Source: JACVRW01 sp035650215 (GTDB lineage: Bacteria > Actinomycetota > Thermoleophilia > Solirubrobacterales > Thermoleophilaceae). Taken from it: 41,016 nucleotides of DNA. Positions 33,344-41,016 of this stretch are shown here, in pieces. The notes below the pieces were generated by a model. That model did not search any database and had not been told where the DNA came from. It saw only the letters and a program-made list of their open reading frames with translations. Numbering within the stretch: the first letter of the stretch is position 1; each line of letters opens with the position of its first letter. Where the stretch lies: contig DASRIC010000046.1 in assembly GCA_035650215.1 (NCBI GenBank), positions 1 to 41,016 of the forward strand, given 5' to 3'. The translations under genes and the position numbers were made by a program.

Positions 33344-33961
33344 TCAGCCCGAGACCACCACGCGCGCCGGACGGAGAACCGTGCCGTTCGCGCGGTAGCC
33401 CTTCTCAACCACGTCGACCACCAGGCCGGACTCGGCGCCGTTCTCCTGGCGCATGGAGAGCGCCTCGTGCTCGGACGGGTCGAAGCGCTCGCCGCGCGGG
33501 TCGAACTGCTGCACGCCGTGGCGCTCGAGCACCGCGATCAGCTCGGAGTGCACGAGGCGCACGCCCTCGGCCAATTGCTGTTCCGACGTTGGTGAACCGG
33601 CGGTGCCGGCGAACGATCGTTCTCCCTCCCCGGCGGAGGCCAGGGCGCGCTCGAGGTTGTCGACCACCGGCAGCAGCTCGCGGACGAAGCCGCTCTTCGC
33701 GCGCTCGCCCGCGGCCGACGCCTCACGCGCAGCACGCTTGCGGTAGTTCTCGAAGTCCGCCTGCGCGCGGCGCGCGAGGTCGAGGTACTCGTCCCGCTCG
33801 CGCTGGCTGCGCGCGAGCGGATCCTCAGCGGCAGCCGACTCCTTCTCGGCCAGCTGCTCTTCCTCGTTCGCCGGATCCTCGTCGCCCGCGGGCTCGTCGG
33901 CCTCGTCGCGCGCGGTCACCGGCTCCTCCTCCGGCGGGAGGCGGGATTCGCTCTCGTACAT
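33344..33961 (-). CDS. grpE: Nucleotide exchange factor GrpE
   Basis: 205 aa. An acidic, low-complexity N-terminus (residues 1-50; EEEPVTARDEADEPAGDEDP) is followed by the long dimeric helix (RDEYLDLARRAQADFENYRK) and the C-terminal beta domain (RFDPSEHEALSM, VVEKGYRANGTVLRPARVVV), the GrpE signature region. It exchanges ADP for ATP on DnaK. ATG 33961 lies 2 nt after the dnaK stop, so translation is likely coupled. Confidence 0.96.
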   Translation of the reverse strand: MYESESRLPPEEEPVTARDEADEPAGDEDPANEEEQLAEKESAAAEDPLARSQRERDEYLDLARRAQADFENYRKRAAREASAAGERAKSGFVRELLPVVDNLERALASAGEGERSFAGTAGSPTSEQQLAEGVRLVHSELIAVLERHGVQQFDPRGERFDPSEHEALSMRQENGAESGLVVDVVEKGYRANGTVLRPARVVVSG

Positions 33962-33963
33962 GG

Positions 33964-35880
<1,917 letters not shown>

Positions 35881-35932
35881 CCGTTCCTGCTCCTTTGCCG
35901 CTCGTGTTCGGGTCTAACCGCTAACTGGTCGA

Positions 35933-35949
35933 CTTGAAAGAAATCTGAG
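35933..35949 (-). promoter_or_regulatory. Candidate heat-shock operator upstream of dnaK
   Basis: Plus-strand CTTGAAAGAAATCTGAG matches the clpB element (CTTGCATAGAAAATCTAAG) apart from two insertions and two substitutions. It lies about 53 nt before the dnaK ATG. Minus-strand TTAGAC lies nearby as a possible -10 region. No perfect HAIR (CTTGAGT-N7-ACTCAAG) is present in the gap; the string contains only partial half-sites (CTTGA, TGAG). Confidence 0.45.
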
Positions 35950-36000
35950 TGCGAGTATGGCAGATCTTCACAGCGGCGCCCAACCGCACGGGCCATCGAT

Positions 36001-36006
36001 TAGGCT
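36001..36006 (+). promoter_or_regulatory. Putative -10 of the FKBP lipoprotein gene
   Basis: TAGGCT in the divergent gap with dnaK, 11 nt before the ATG. No Shine-Dalgarno sequence precedes the start, so a very short or absent leader is likely. Confidence 0.35.
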
Positions 36007-36017
36007 TGCGCGGCCGT

Positions 36018-36578
36018 ATGCGCCGCCGCATCGCCCCGCTCGTCGTCCTTATCGCCCTCCTGCTGGCGCTCGCGCTCGCGGCGTGCGGCTCGGATGACGA
36101 CGACTCGGGCTCCGGCTCGGGCGGGCTGACCAACGAGAGCGAGCAGCAGCCCGACCCGGCCGCGACCGACACCGCGCCCGCCCCGGACCTCACCGACACG
36201 AGCGCCAAGCCGGTGATCGCGAAGCCCACCGGCTCGCCGCCGCGCAAGCTCGTGAAGGAGGACATCGTCGAGGGCAAGGGCCCGGGCGCCAAGCCGGGCG
36301 ACACCGTGGTGGTCAACTACGTGGGCGTGAGCTTCTCGAACGGCGAGGAGTTCGACGCCTCTTGGGACACCGGCCAGCCGTTCCCAGTCCGGCTCGGCGC
36401 GGGCGAGGTGATCGAGGGCTGGGAGACGGGCCTGGTGGGGATCAAGAAGGGCGGCCGCCGCCAGCTCACGATCCCGCCGGAGCAGGCCTACGGGCCCGCC
36501 GGGGCACCCCCGTCAATCGCGCCGAACGAGACGCTCGTGTTCGTGATCGACGCGCTCGAGATCCAGCAGGGGCCTTAG
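36018..36578 (+). CDS. FKBP-type peptidyl-prolyl isomerase lipoprotein
   Basis: 186 aa. Lipoprotein signal RRRIAPLVVLIALLLALALA with lipobox LAAC (Cys23), then an acidic Gly/Ser/Asp linker (about 24-75). The FKBP domain (about 82-184) reads KPGDTVVVNYVGVSFSNGEE, FDASWDTGQPFPVRLGAGEV, IEGWETGLVGIKKGGRRQLT, IPPEQAYGPAGAPPSIAPNE and TLVFVIDALEI, with the active-site Tyr, Phe, Asp and Trp of FKBP12. It should fold proteins outside the membrane. The stop overlaps that of the next gene on the other strand (TTAG, a shared 4-nt convergent overlap). Confidence 0.95.
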   Translation: MRRRIAPLVVLIALLLALALAACGSDDDDSGSGSGGLTNESEQQPDPAATDTAPAPDLTDTSAKPVIAKPTGSPPRKLVKEDIVEGKGPGAKPGDTVVVNYVGVSFSNGEEFDASWDTGQPFPVRLGAGEVIEGWETGLVGIKKGGRRQLTIPPEQAYGPAGAPPSIAPNETLVFVIDALEIQQGP

Positions 36579-37969
36579 TCCACGAAGCTGAGCGCGTACG
36601 CGACGAAAGCCACGCCAAGCAGCCCCACGCCGGCGTAGTCGGACGGCCTGCGCAGGTCCGGCGGCCGGGCGAGCAGCGCGAGGGCGAGCAACACGAACGG
36701 GTCGAAGTACTTCTGGTAGACGAGCGCCACCGGCAGCGCCGCGAGCAGGAAGGCCGCCAGGTAGACGGCCGGCAGCGACTCGATGCCGGAGCGGCGGACG
36801 AGCAGCAGGAGCACCACGCAGCCGAGCGGCACGAGGACCCAGAAGGCGAGCGAAGAGCCGAGGAGCGCCGGCAGCTCGTCGGAGATCTTCCACAGGTAGC
36901 CGGCGTCGCCGGCGCCCGCCGGGACCGTGGGCTTGTAGAGGAGCGGCGAGATCAGGAGCAGCAGCGCGCCCGCGCCGGCGGCCAGCAGGAGCACCCGGCG
37001 GGACGGGAGCCGGGCTCCTTGGGTGAGGTCGCGGGTGGCGCCCTCGAGCGCGCGCCCCGCCGGCGTAGCGCGCAGCGCCTGAGCGGTGGGCGTGGCGAGC
37101 AGCGAGCGAGCCGCCTGGACCCCGGGTGAGCGGAGCGCCTGGAGGCGCCGCCACAGCGAGGGGCCGAAGATCACGCTCCCGTAGAGACCGGCCAGGGCGA
37201 TCGTGAAGCCCACCGTTCGCAGCGTCACGCTCTCGCGCGTGAGCCCGGCCCGGTCCTCGCACAGGCCGCACGAGGCGGGGTCGGCGCTCGGCGGCACGAG
37301 CCCGTTCCACTCGAGCACGAGCAACCCGAGCGGCACGACCGACAGCGCCAGCAGGCCTGCGCCGATCAGCTTGTCGCGAGCGGGCCCGCGCCGGCGCAGC
37401 AGGAAGAAGGCCGCCACCAGCAGCAGCCAGACGAACGCCTGGCGGGTGAGCAGGGCGGCGCAGATCGCGAGGCACGCGACCGCGAATGCGCCCAGCGACC
37501 CCCTCCGCGAGTACGCGTGCACGCGCTCGAGCGCGATCAGCGCGAACAGGATCGCGAGGTTGTCGGTGAGCAGGGTGAACGACACGCCGAACACGTACGG
37601 CGAGAGGACGAACAGCAGCGTGAGCGCGAAGGCCTGCCAGGACCCGAGCGGCGTGGCGCGGCGCAGCAGCCGCAGCAGCGCCAGCGCCATCCCGTACGAG
37701 AACAGCACGTTGAGGAGCCGCAGCTTCCAGAGCTCGAAGCCCACGAGCTCGCCCCACCAGGCGGTGAGCACGTGGTACAGGGGCGTCTGCGCCGACGGGT
37801 AGTCCGACAGGTCGAAGCGCTCCGAGAGCCCGAGGATCGTGGGCAGCTGGTACACGCGCGCGTCGGAGCCGTGGAAGGTGTCGATCTCGACGGTCAGGCC
37901 CTTGAGCGCCGCGATCCCCACGATGAAGGGGACCGCGAGCAGCGCGGGCTGCAGCCAGGCACGTCTCAC
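36575..37969 (-). CDS. Polytopic membrane protein, GT-C glycosyltransferase-like
   Basis: 464 aa from GTG 37969 with about ten hydrophobic helices. An early extracytoplasmic loop reads EIDTFHGSDARVYQLPTILG, then SERFDLSDYPSAQTPLYHVLTAWW. The acidic motif in the first loop followed by a TPLYH-type segment recalls GT-C glycosyltransferases, particularly the DIE2/ALG10 type, which use polyprenyl-linked sugars. I am not certain of the family. The start overlaps the endonuclease III stop as GTGA, so it is coupled to nth. Longer frames upstream are out of phase. The frame contains no strong charged catalytic motif beyond the first loop. Confidence 0.65.
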   Translation of the reverse strand: MRRAWLQPALLAVPFIVGIAALKGLTVEIDTFHGSDARVYQLPTILGLSERFDLSDYPSAQTPLYHVLTAWWGELVGFELWKLRLLNVLFSYGMALALLRLLRRATPLGSWQAFALTLLFVLSPYVFGVSFTLLTDNLAILFALIALERVHAYSRRGSLGAFAVACLAICAALLTRQAFVWLLLVAAFFLLRRRGPARDKLIGAGLLALSVVPLGLLVLEWNGLVPPSADPASCGLCEDRAGLTRESVTLRTVGFTIALAGLYGSVIFGPSLWRRLQALRSPGVQAARSLLATPTAQALRATPAGRALEGATRDLTQGARLPSRRVLLLAAGAGALLLLISPLLYKPTVPAGAGDAGYLWKISDELPALLGSSLAFWVLVPLGCVVLLLLVRRSGIESLPAVYLAAFLLAALPVALVYQKYFDPFVLLALALLARPPDLRRPSDYAGVGLLGVAFVAYALSFVD

Positions 37970-38634
37970 GCGGCGGCCAGGCGCCGCCGGCCCTCGGGAC
38001 ACATGCGCTTGAGCGGGCAGTCGGCGCAGGCGGGCGCGCGCGCCGTGCAGGTGCGGCGGCCGTGGCGGATGAGCAGCACGTGAATCTCGTAGGCCTCTTG
38101 CGCGTCGTCGCCCACAAGCCGCTTGAGCTCGTCGTGCGCGACGTCGAAGGACGCCTTCTCGGGCCATAGCCCGAGGCGCGAGCCCACCCGGTAGACGTGC
38201 GTGTCGACCGGCGGGTCCGGGCGGCCGAGCGCGAACAGCAGCACGCAGGCGGCCGTCTTGCGGCCGACGCCGGGCAGCTCGCACAGGTAATCGCGCGCCT
38301 CGTCGAGCGGGGCGCTCCCGAGCCAGTCGAGGTCGTCGTCGCCGATCGCGTCGAGGATCTGGTGGATGCGCACGGCCTTGGTGGGGGCGAGCCCGCCTGG
38401 CCGCAGCGCGTCCTCGAGCTCGTCGACCGGCGCGTGGGCCACCTCCTCCCAGGAGGCGAACCGCTCGCGCATGCGCGCGTAGGCCACATCGCGGTTGCGG
38501 TCGTTCGTGTTCTGCGAGAGCACGGTGAGGATCAGCTCGTCGATCGGCGCGCGGTGAGGACGCAGGATCGGGCGCCCATACTCCTTGCGGAGCCGGTCGC
38601 GGATCCTCCGCAGCCTGCGTCGGTCGGTCGGCAC
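37966..38634 (-). CDS. nth: Endonuclease III (DNA glycosylase/AP lyase)
   Basis: 222 aa. It removes oxidised pyrimidines and cleaves abasic sites. HhH motif LPGVGRKTAACVLLFALG with catalytic Lys126, and Asp144 in PVDTHVYRV. The 4Fe-4S cluster ligands are Cys196, Cys203, Cys206 and Cys212 (C-X6-C-X2-C-X5-C), intact. The N-terminal LILTVLSQNTNDRNRD motif is typical. I set GTG 38634 because a TANNNT box (TACCAT) lies exactly 7 nt upstream and the protein begins at the conserved helix. It is divergent from the hydrolase at 38647, with only 12 nt between starts. Confidence 0.93.
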   Translation of the reverse strand: MPTDRRRLRRIRDRLRKEYGRPILRPHRAPIDELILTVLSQNTNDRNRDVAYARMRERFASWEEVAHAPVDELEDALRPGGLAPTKAVRIHQILDAIGDDDLDWLGSAPLDEARDYLCELPGVGRKTAACVLLFALGRPDPPVDTHVYRVGSRLGLWPEKASFDVAHDELKRLVGDDAQEAYEIHVLLIRHGRRTCTARAPACADCPLKRMCPEGRRRLAAA

Positions 38635-38641
38635 GGCCGGG

Positions 38642-38647
38642 ATGGTA
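38642..38647 (-). promoter_or_regulatory. Putative leaderless -10 of nth
   Basis: The minus strand reads TACCAT followed by 7 nt and the nth GTG start. The hexamer overlaps the A of the divergent hydrolase ATG (38647), so the two transcription units are interlocked. Confidence 0.45.
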
Positions 38648-39429
38648 TGAACGCGCGCGTGGAGATCGTCGCGCGCACCACCGAGGTCGCCGGCCTGCCG
38701 GTGCACCGGCGCCAGGCCGGCCAGGCACCCGTGCTCTACCTGCACGGGGTGCCCACGTCGTCCTTCGACTGGATCCCGTTGCTCGAGCGCTGCGGCGGCG
38801 TGGCCCCCGACCTGCCCGGGTTCGGGCGCTCCGCCAAGCCGGGCTCGTTCGACTACTCGATCGAGGGCTACGACCGCTTCCTCGAGTCGTTCGTCGAGCA
38901 CGCCGGCCTCGGCCGCTTCTCGCTCGTCGTGCACGACTGGGGCTGCGTAGGCCTGGCGCTCGCCCAGCGCTTCCCGGAGCGCGTCGAGCGGCTCGTGCTG
39001 TTCTCCACCGTGCCGCTGCTACCGGGATTCGAGTGGCATCGGGTGGCGCGCGGGTGGCGCACGCCCGTCGTGGGCGAGCTGATGATGGGCTTCACGCGCC
39101 GCTTCAGCCTGCGCCGCGAGCTGCCGCGCGAGCTGGCCGACCACGCCTGGGAGTGCTTCGACCACGGCACCCAGCGGGCGATTCTGCGGCTCCACCGCTC
39201 GGCGCCGCCTGAGCTGCTCGCCCGCGCGGGGGAAGGGCTCGGCGAGCTGCGCTGTCCGGCGCTCGTCCTGTGGTCCACGGACGACCCCTACTTCGCCCCC
39301 GAGTTCGGGCAGCGCTACGCCGACGCGCTCGGAGGCGAGGTGGAGCTCGAACAGGTGGGAGGCGGCCACTGGAGCTGGCACACGCAACCGGAGCTGCTGG
39401 CGCGCGCCGCGAGCTTTCTGGGCGCCTGA
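38647..39429 (+). CDS. Haloalkane dehalogenase/epoxide hydrolase-like alpha/beta hydrolase
   Basis: 260 aa. The nucleophile elbow is VVHDWGCVGLAL with Asp97 in place of Ser, as in haloalkane dehalogenases, epoxide hydrolases and fluoroacetate dehalogenases. An Asp pair (Asp212-Asp213 in WSTDDPYF) and His241 (GGGHWSWH) complete the triad. The oxyanion/N-terminal motif is LYLHGVPTSSFDW, and DLPGFGRSAKP follows. The halide-stabilising residue cannot be assigned with confidence, although Trp98 directly after the nucleophile is typical. Substrate unknown. ATG 38647 starts 12 nt from the divergent nth. A longer open frame upstream is antisense to nth. Confidence 0.85.
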   Translation: MNARVEIVARTTEVAGLPVHRRQAGQAPVLYLHGVPTSSFDWIPLLERCGGVAPDLPGFGRSAKPGSFDYSIEGYDRFLESFVEHAGLGRFSLVVHDWGCVGLALAQRFPERVERLVLFSTVPLLPGFEWHRVARGWRTPVVGELMMGFTRRFSLRRELPRELADHAWECFDHGTQRAILRLHRSAPPELLARAGEGLGELRCPALVLWSTDDPYFAPEFGQRYADALGGEVELEQVGGGHWSWHTQPELLARAASFLGA

Positions 39430-39451
39430 CGGACCACGTCGGTCGGCTACC

Positions 39452-41016
39452 GTGTCCTCCGTGCTGCGCGCCGTGCTGTCCGCCGTCACGGCGCCGCCTC
39501 GCGTGGCGGGCGCCCCGCCCGCGGAGGAGGCGCCGCCGACCGGCCCACGCTTCGAACCTCGCAGGGCGCTGCCCTGGTACCGCCGCATCGATCCGTGGCA
39601 CGCGGCGCCCGTCCTCGCGGCGCTCGCCATCGCGATCGTCTACCTGATCTGGCAGCCGCGCACCGTCGACCTGGCCGCCCACACGTTCCGGGCCGACCTG
39701 TTCGGCGAGGAGGGCTTCACGATCTGGAACGGCCAGTGGTACGGCGGTCATCACACGCCGGCCTACTCGATCCTCTCGCCCCCGCTGGCCTGGCTGTTGT
39801 CGCCGCCGCTCGTGCTGGCGGCGTCGGCCGTGGCCTCGTCGGCGCTGTTCGCCCCGCTGGCGCGTGGCCACTGGGGCGACCGGGCGGCGCGCTGGGGCGC
39901 GCTCTGGTTCGGCATCGGCTCCGGCACGCTCCTGTTCACGAGCCGGCTGCCGTTCGCGATCGGCGTGACCTTCGGCCTCGCGGCCCTGCTCGCCCTCCAG
40001 CGCCACCGCTACGGCTGGGCGATCGTGTTCGCCGTGCTCTGCCCGCTCGGCAGCCCCGTGGCGGGCCTGTTCCTCGCGATGGCCGGGGTGGCCTACGCGA
40101 TCGCCGAGCGCCGCGACCGGGTCAACCGGCTGGAGGGCCTGGCGATCGCGCTCGCCGCCTTCCTCCCGCCGATGTTCCTGGCGTGGGCCTTCCCAGAGGG
40201 CGGCTGGGCGCCCTTCCCCACGTCCGCATTCGTGCCGATCCCGCTGTTCGCGCTCGTGTGCCTGCTCCTGCTTCCGCGCGAGGAGACCGTGCTGCGCTGG
40301 GGCGTCGTTCTGTACGGCCTCGGAGCCACGCTCGCGCTCGTGATCGAGACGCCGATGGGCGGCAACGCCGTGCGCCTCGGCGCGCTGTTCGGCGGCCCCG
40401 TGCTCCTGTGCGCGCTATGGGGCCGCCCCTGGATCCGCCGCATCTGGGTGGTGCCGATCCTGGCCGTGGGCTTCGCCACGCTCGCCTTCTGGCAGTGGTC
40501 GCCGGCGGTGCGCGACGTGATCAAGTACCTCGAGGATCCGGCGGCCAAGTCGGACTACTTCGAGCCGCTCCGCCAGTTCCTGTTGCGGCTGCCCGACCAG
40601 CGCCGGATCGAGATCCCGTTCACACGCTCGCACTGGGAGGGCTCCGAGATCGGCATGGACCAGGCGCTCGCGCGCGGCTGGCTGCGCCAGCTCGACACGG
40701 GCCTGAACCCGATCTTCTACCGCGACGGCATGAACGAGCTCACCTACGCCAGCTGGCTCACCGACAACGCGGTGCGCTACGTGGCCCTCCCGAGCGCGAA
40801 GCCCGACAAGAGCTCGTACGGAGAGCGCGCGCTGATCGAGCGCGGCCTTCCCTACCTGAAACTGCGCTGGAAGTCGGACGACTGGCGCGTCTATGACGTG
40901 CTCCTGCCCGCTCCGATCGTCGTCCCGCGCGGGGACGCCCGCATCTCGCTCGAGCAGATGCAGTCCGATGAGCTGCTGCTCGACGTGAAGAAGCCGGGCG
41001 AGGCGATCGTCAAGGT
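39452..41016 (+). CDS. Polytopic membrane protein, partial (3' end outside window)
   Basis: About 520 codons from GTG 39452 (or GTG 39461) to the window edge without a stop. A Pro/Ala-rich cytoplasmic N-terminus precedes the first TM (AAPVLAALAIAIVYLIW, about 52-68). The first extracytoplasmic loop reads TVDLAAHTFRADLFGEEGFT, then IWNGQWYGGHHTPAYSILSP, reminiscent of the acidic loop of GT-C transferases. Several TM helices follow (LLALQRHRYGWAIVFAVLCP, LFALVCLLLLPREE), then a large soluble C-terminal domain after about residue 355. I do not recognise the family precisely. The neighbour at 36575 is a different polytopic protein with a similar loop-1 layout. Confidence 0.7.
   Translation, partial: MSSVLRAVLSAVTAPPRVAGAPPAEEAPPTGPRFEPRRALPWYRRIDPWHAAPVLAALAIAIVYLIWQPRTVDLAAHTFRADLFGEEGFTIWNGQWYGGHHTPAYSILSPPLAWLLSPPLVLAASAVASSALFAPLARGHWGDRAARWGALWFGIGSGTLLFTSRLPFAIGVTFGLAALLALQRHRYGWAIVFAVLCPLGSPVAGLFLAMAGVAYAIAERRDRVNRLEGLAIALAAFLPPMFLAWAFPEGGWAPFPTSAFVPIPLFALVCLLLLPREETVLRWGVVLYGLGATLALVIETPMGGNAVRLGALFGGPVLLCALWGRPWIRRIWVVPILAVGFATLAFWQWSPAVRDVIKYLEDPAAKSDYFEPLRQFLLRLPDQRRIEIPFTRSHWEGSEIGMDQALARGWLRQLDTGLNPIFYRDGMNELTYASWLTDNAVRYVALPSAKPDKSSYGERALIERGLPYLKLRWKSDDWRVYDVLLPAPIVVPRGDARISLEQMQSDELLLDVKKPGEAIVK

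Noticed and set aside
35881..36017. Canonical HAIR (CTTGAGT-N7-ACTCAAG) or CIRCE operator upstream of dnaK
   Set aside because: Neither consensus is present; only the variant element shared with clpB was found.
39104..40006. Minus-strand Arg/Gly-rich frames antisense to the last hydrolase and membrane protein
   Set aside because: No motif, biased composition, and well-supported coding on the plus strand.

Overview
The window is a high-GC, gene-dense bacterial chromosome segment with no phage, plasmid, insertion-sequence or CRISPR content. I infer an actinobacterium, most likely class Thermoleophilia (Solirubrobacterales-like). The reasons are the actinobacterial order dnaK-grpE-dnaJ-hspR, many GTG/TTG starts, stop/start overlaps of the GTGA, ATGA and TTGA type, apparently leaderless promoters (TANNNT a few bases before the start codon), and short four-cysteine RecQ and Nth proteins. 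The taxonomic call is inference.

Layout. 1-5.4 kb: a truncated BTAD/AAA+ (AfsR-like) regulator, a divergent alpha/beta hydrolase fused to a LuxR-type HTH, and an MMPL-family RND transporter. 5.4-6.4 kb: a decayed zone with remnants of a LURP-one-related protein and a NarL-type response regulator. 6.4-8.3 kb: a secreted galactose-oxidase-like copper-radical enzyme with a C-terminal Ig-like domain. 8.5-10.5 kb: tRNA-Val(UAC), a small membrane protein, a broken cation-diffusion-facilitator gene, tRNA-Glu(UUC), a small putative lipoprotein, a tRNA-Lys(UUU) gene interrupted in its anticodon by a 246-nt group I intron, and an ArsR-family repressor with a recognisable promoter/operator.

10.5-25.8 kb is the purine (IMP/AMP) biosynthesis region. 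All pur genes are on the minus strand, in two translationally coupled runs. The first, in transcription order, is purC-purS-purQ-purL, a gap, purF, a gap, recQ-purN-purH. The second is GYD-purD-purE-purB. A CHASE2-adenylate/guanylate cyclase and a DUF3307 membrane protein lie between the runs. recQ occupies the place where purM stands in the classical purF-purM-purN-purH order, and purM is not in the window.

25.8-31.7 kb: a secreted beta-sandwich-type protein, a secreted HEYGH metalloprotease, clpB and a secreted glycoside hydrolase. 31.8-35.9 kb: the heat-shock operon dnaK-grpE-dnaJ-hspR. The starts of clpB and dnaK share a near-identical 17-19 nt element that differs from the classical HAIR operator. 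36-41 kb: an FKBP lipoprotein, a GT-C-like membrane protein, endonuclease III, a haloalkane-dehalogenase-like hydrolase and a truncated polytopic membrane protein.

The least expected feature is the group I intron in tRNA-Lys(UUU). Next are the candidate variant heat-shock operator, the repeated TANNNT-N7-start-codon architecture, and recQ in the purM position.
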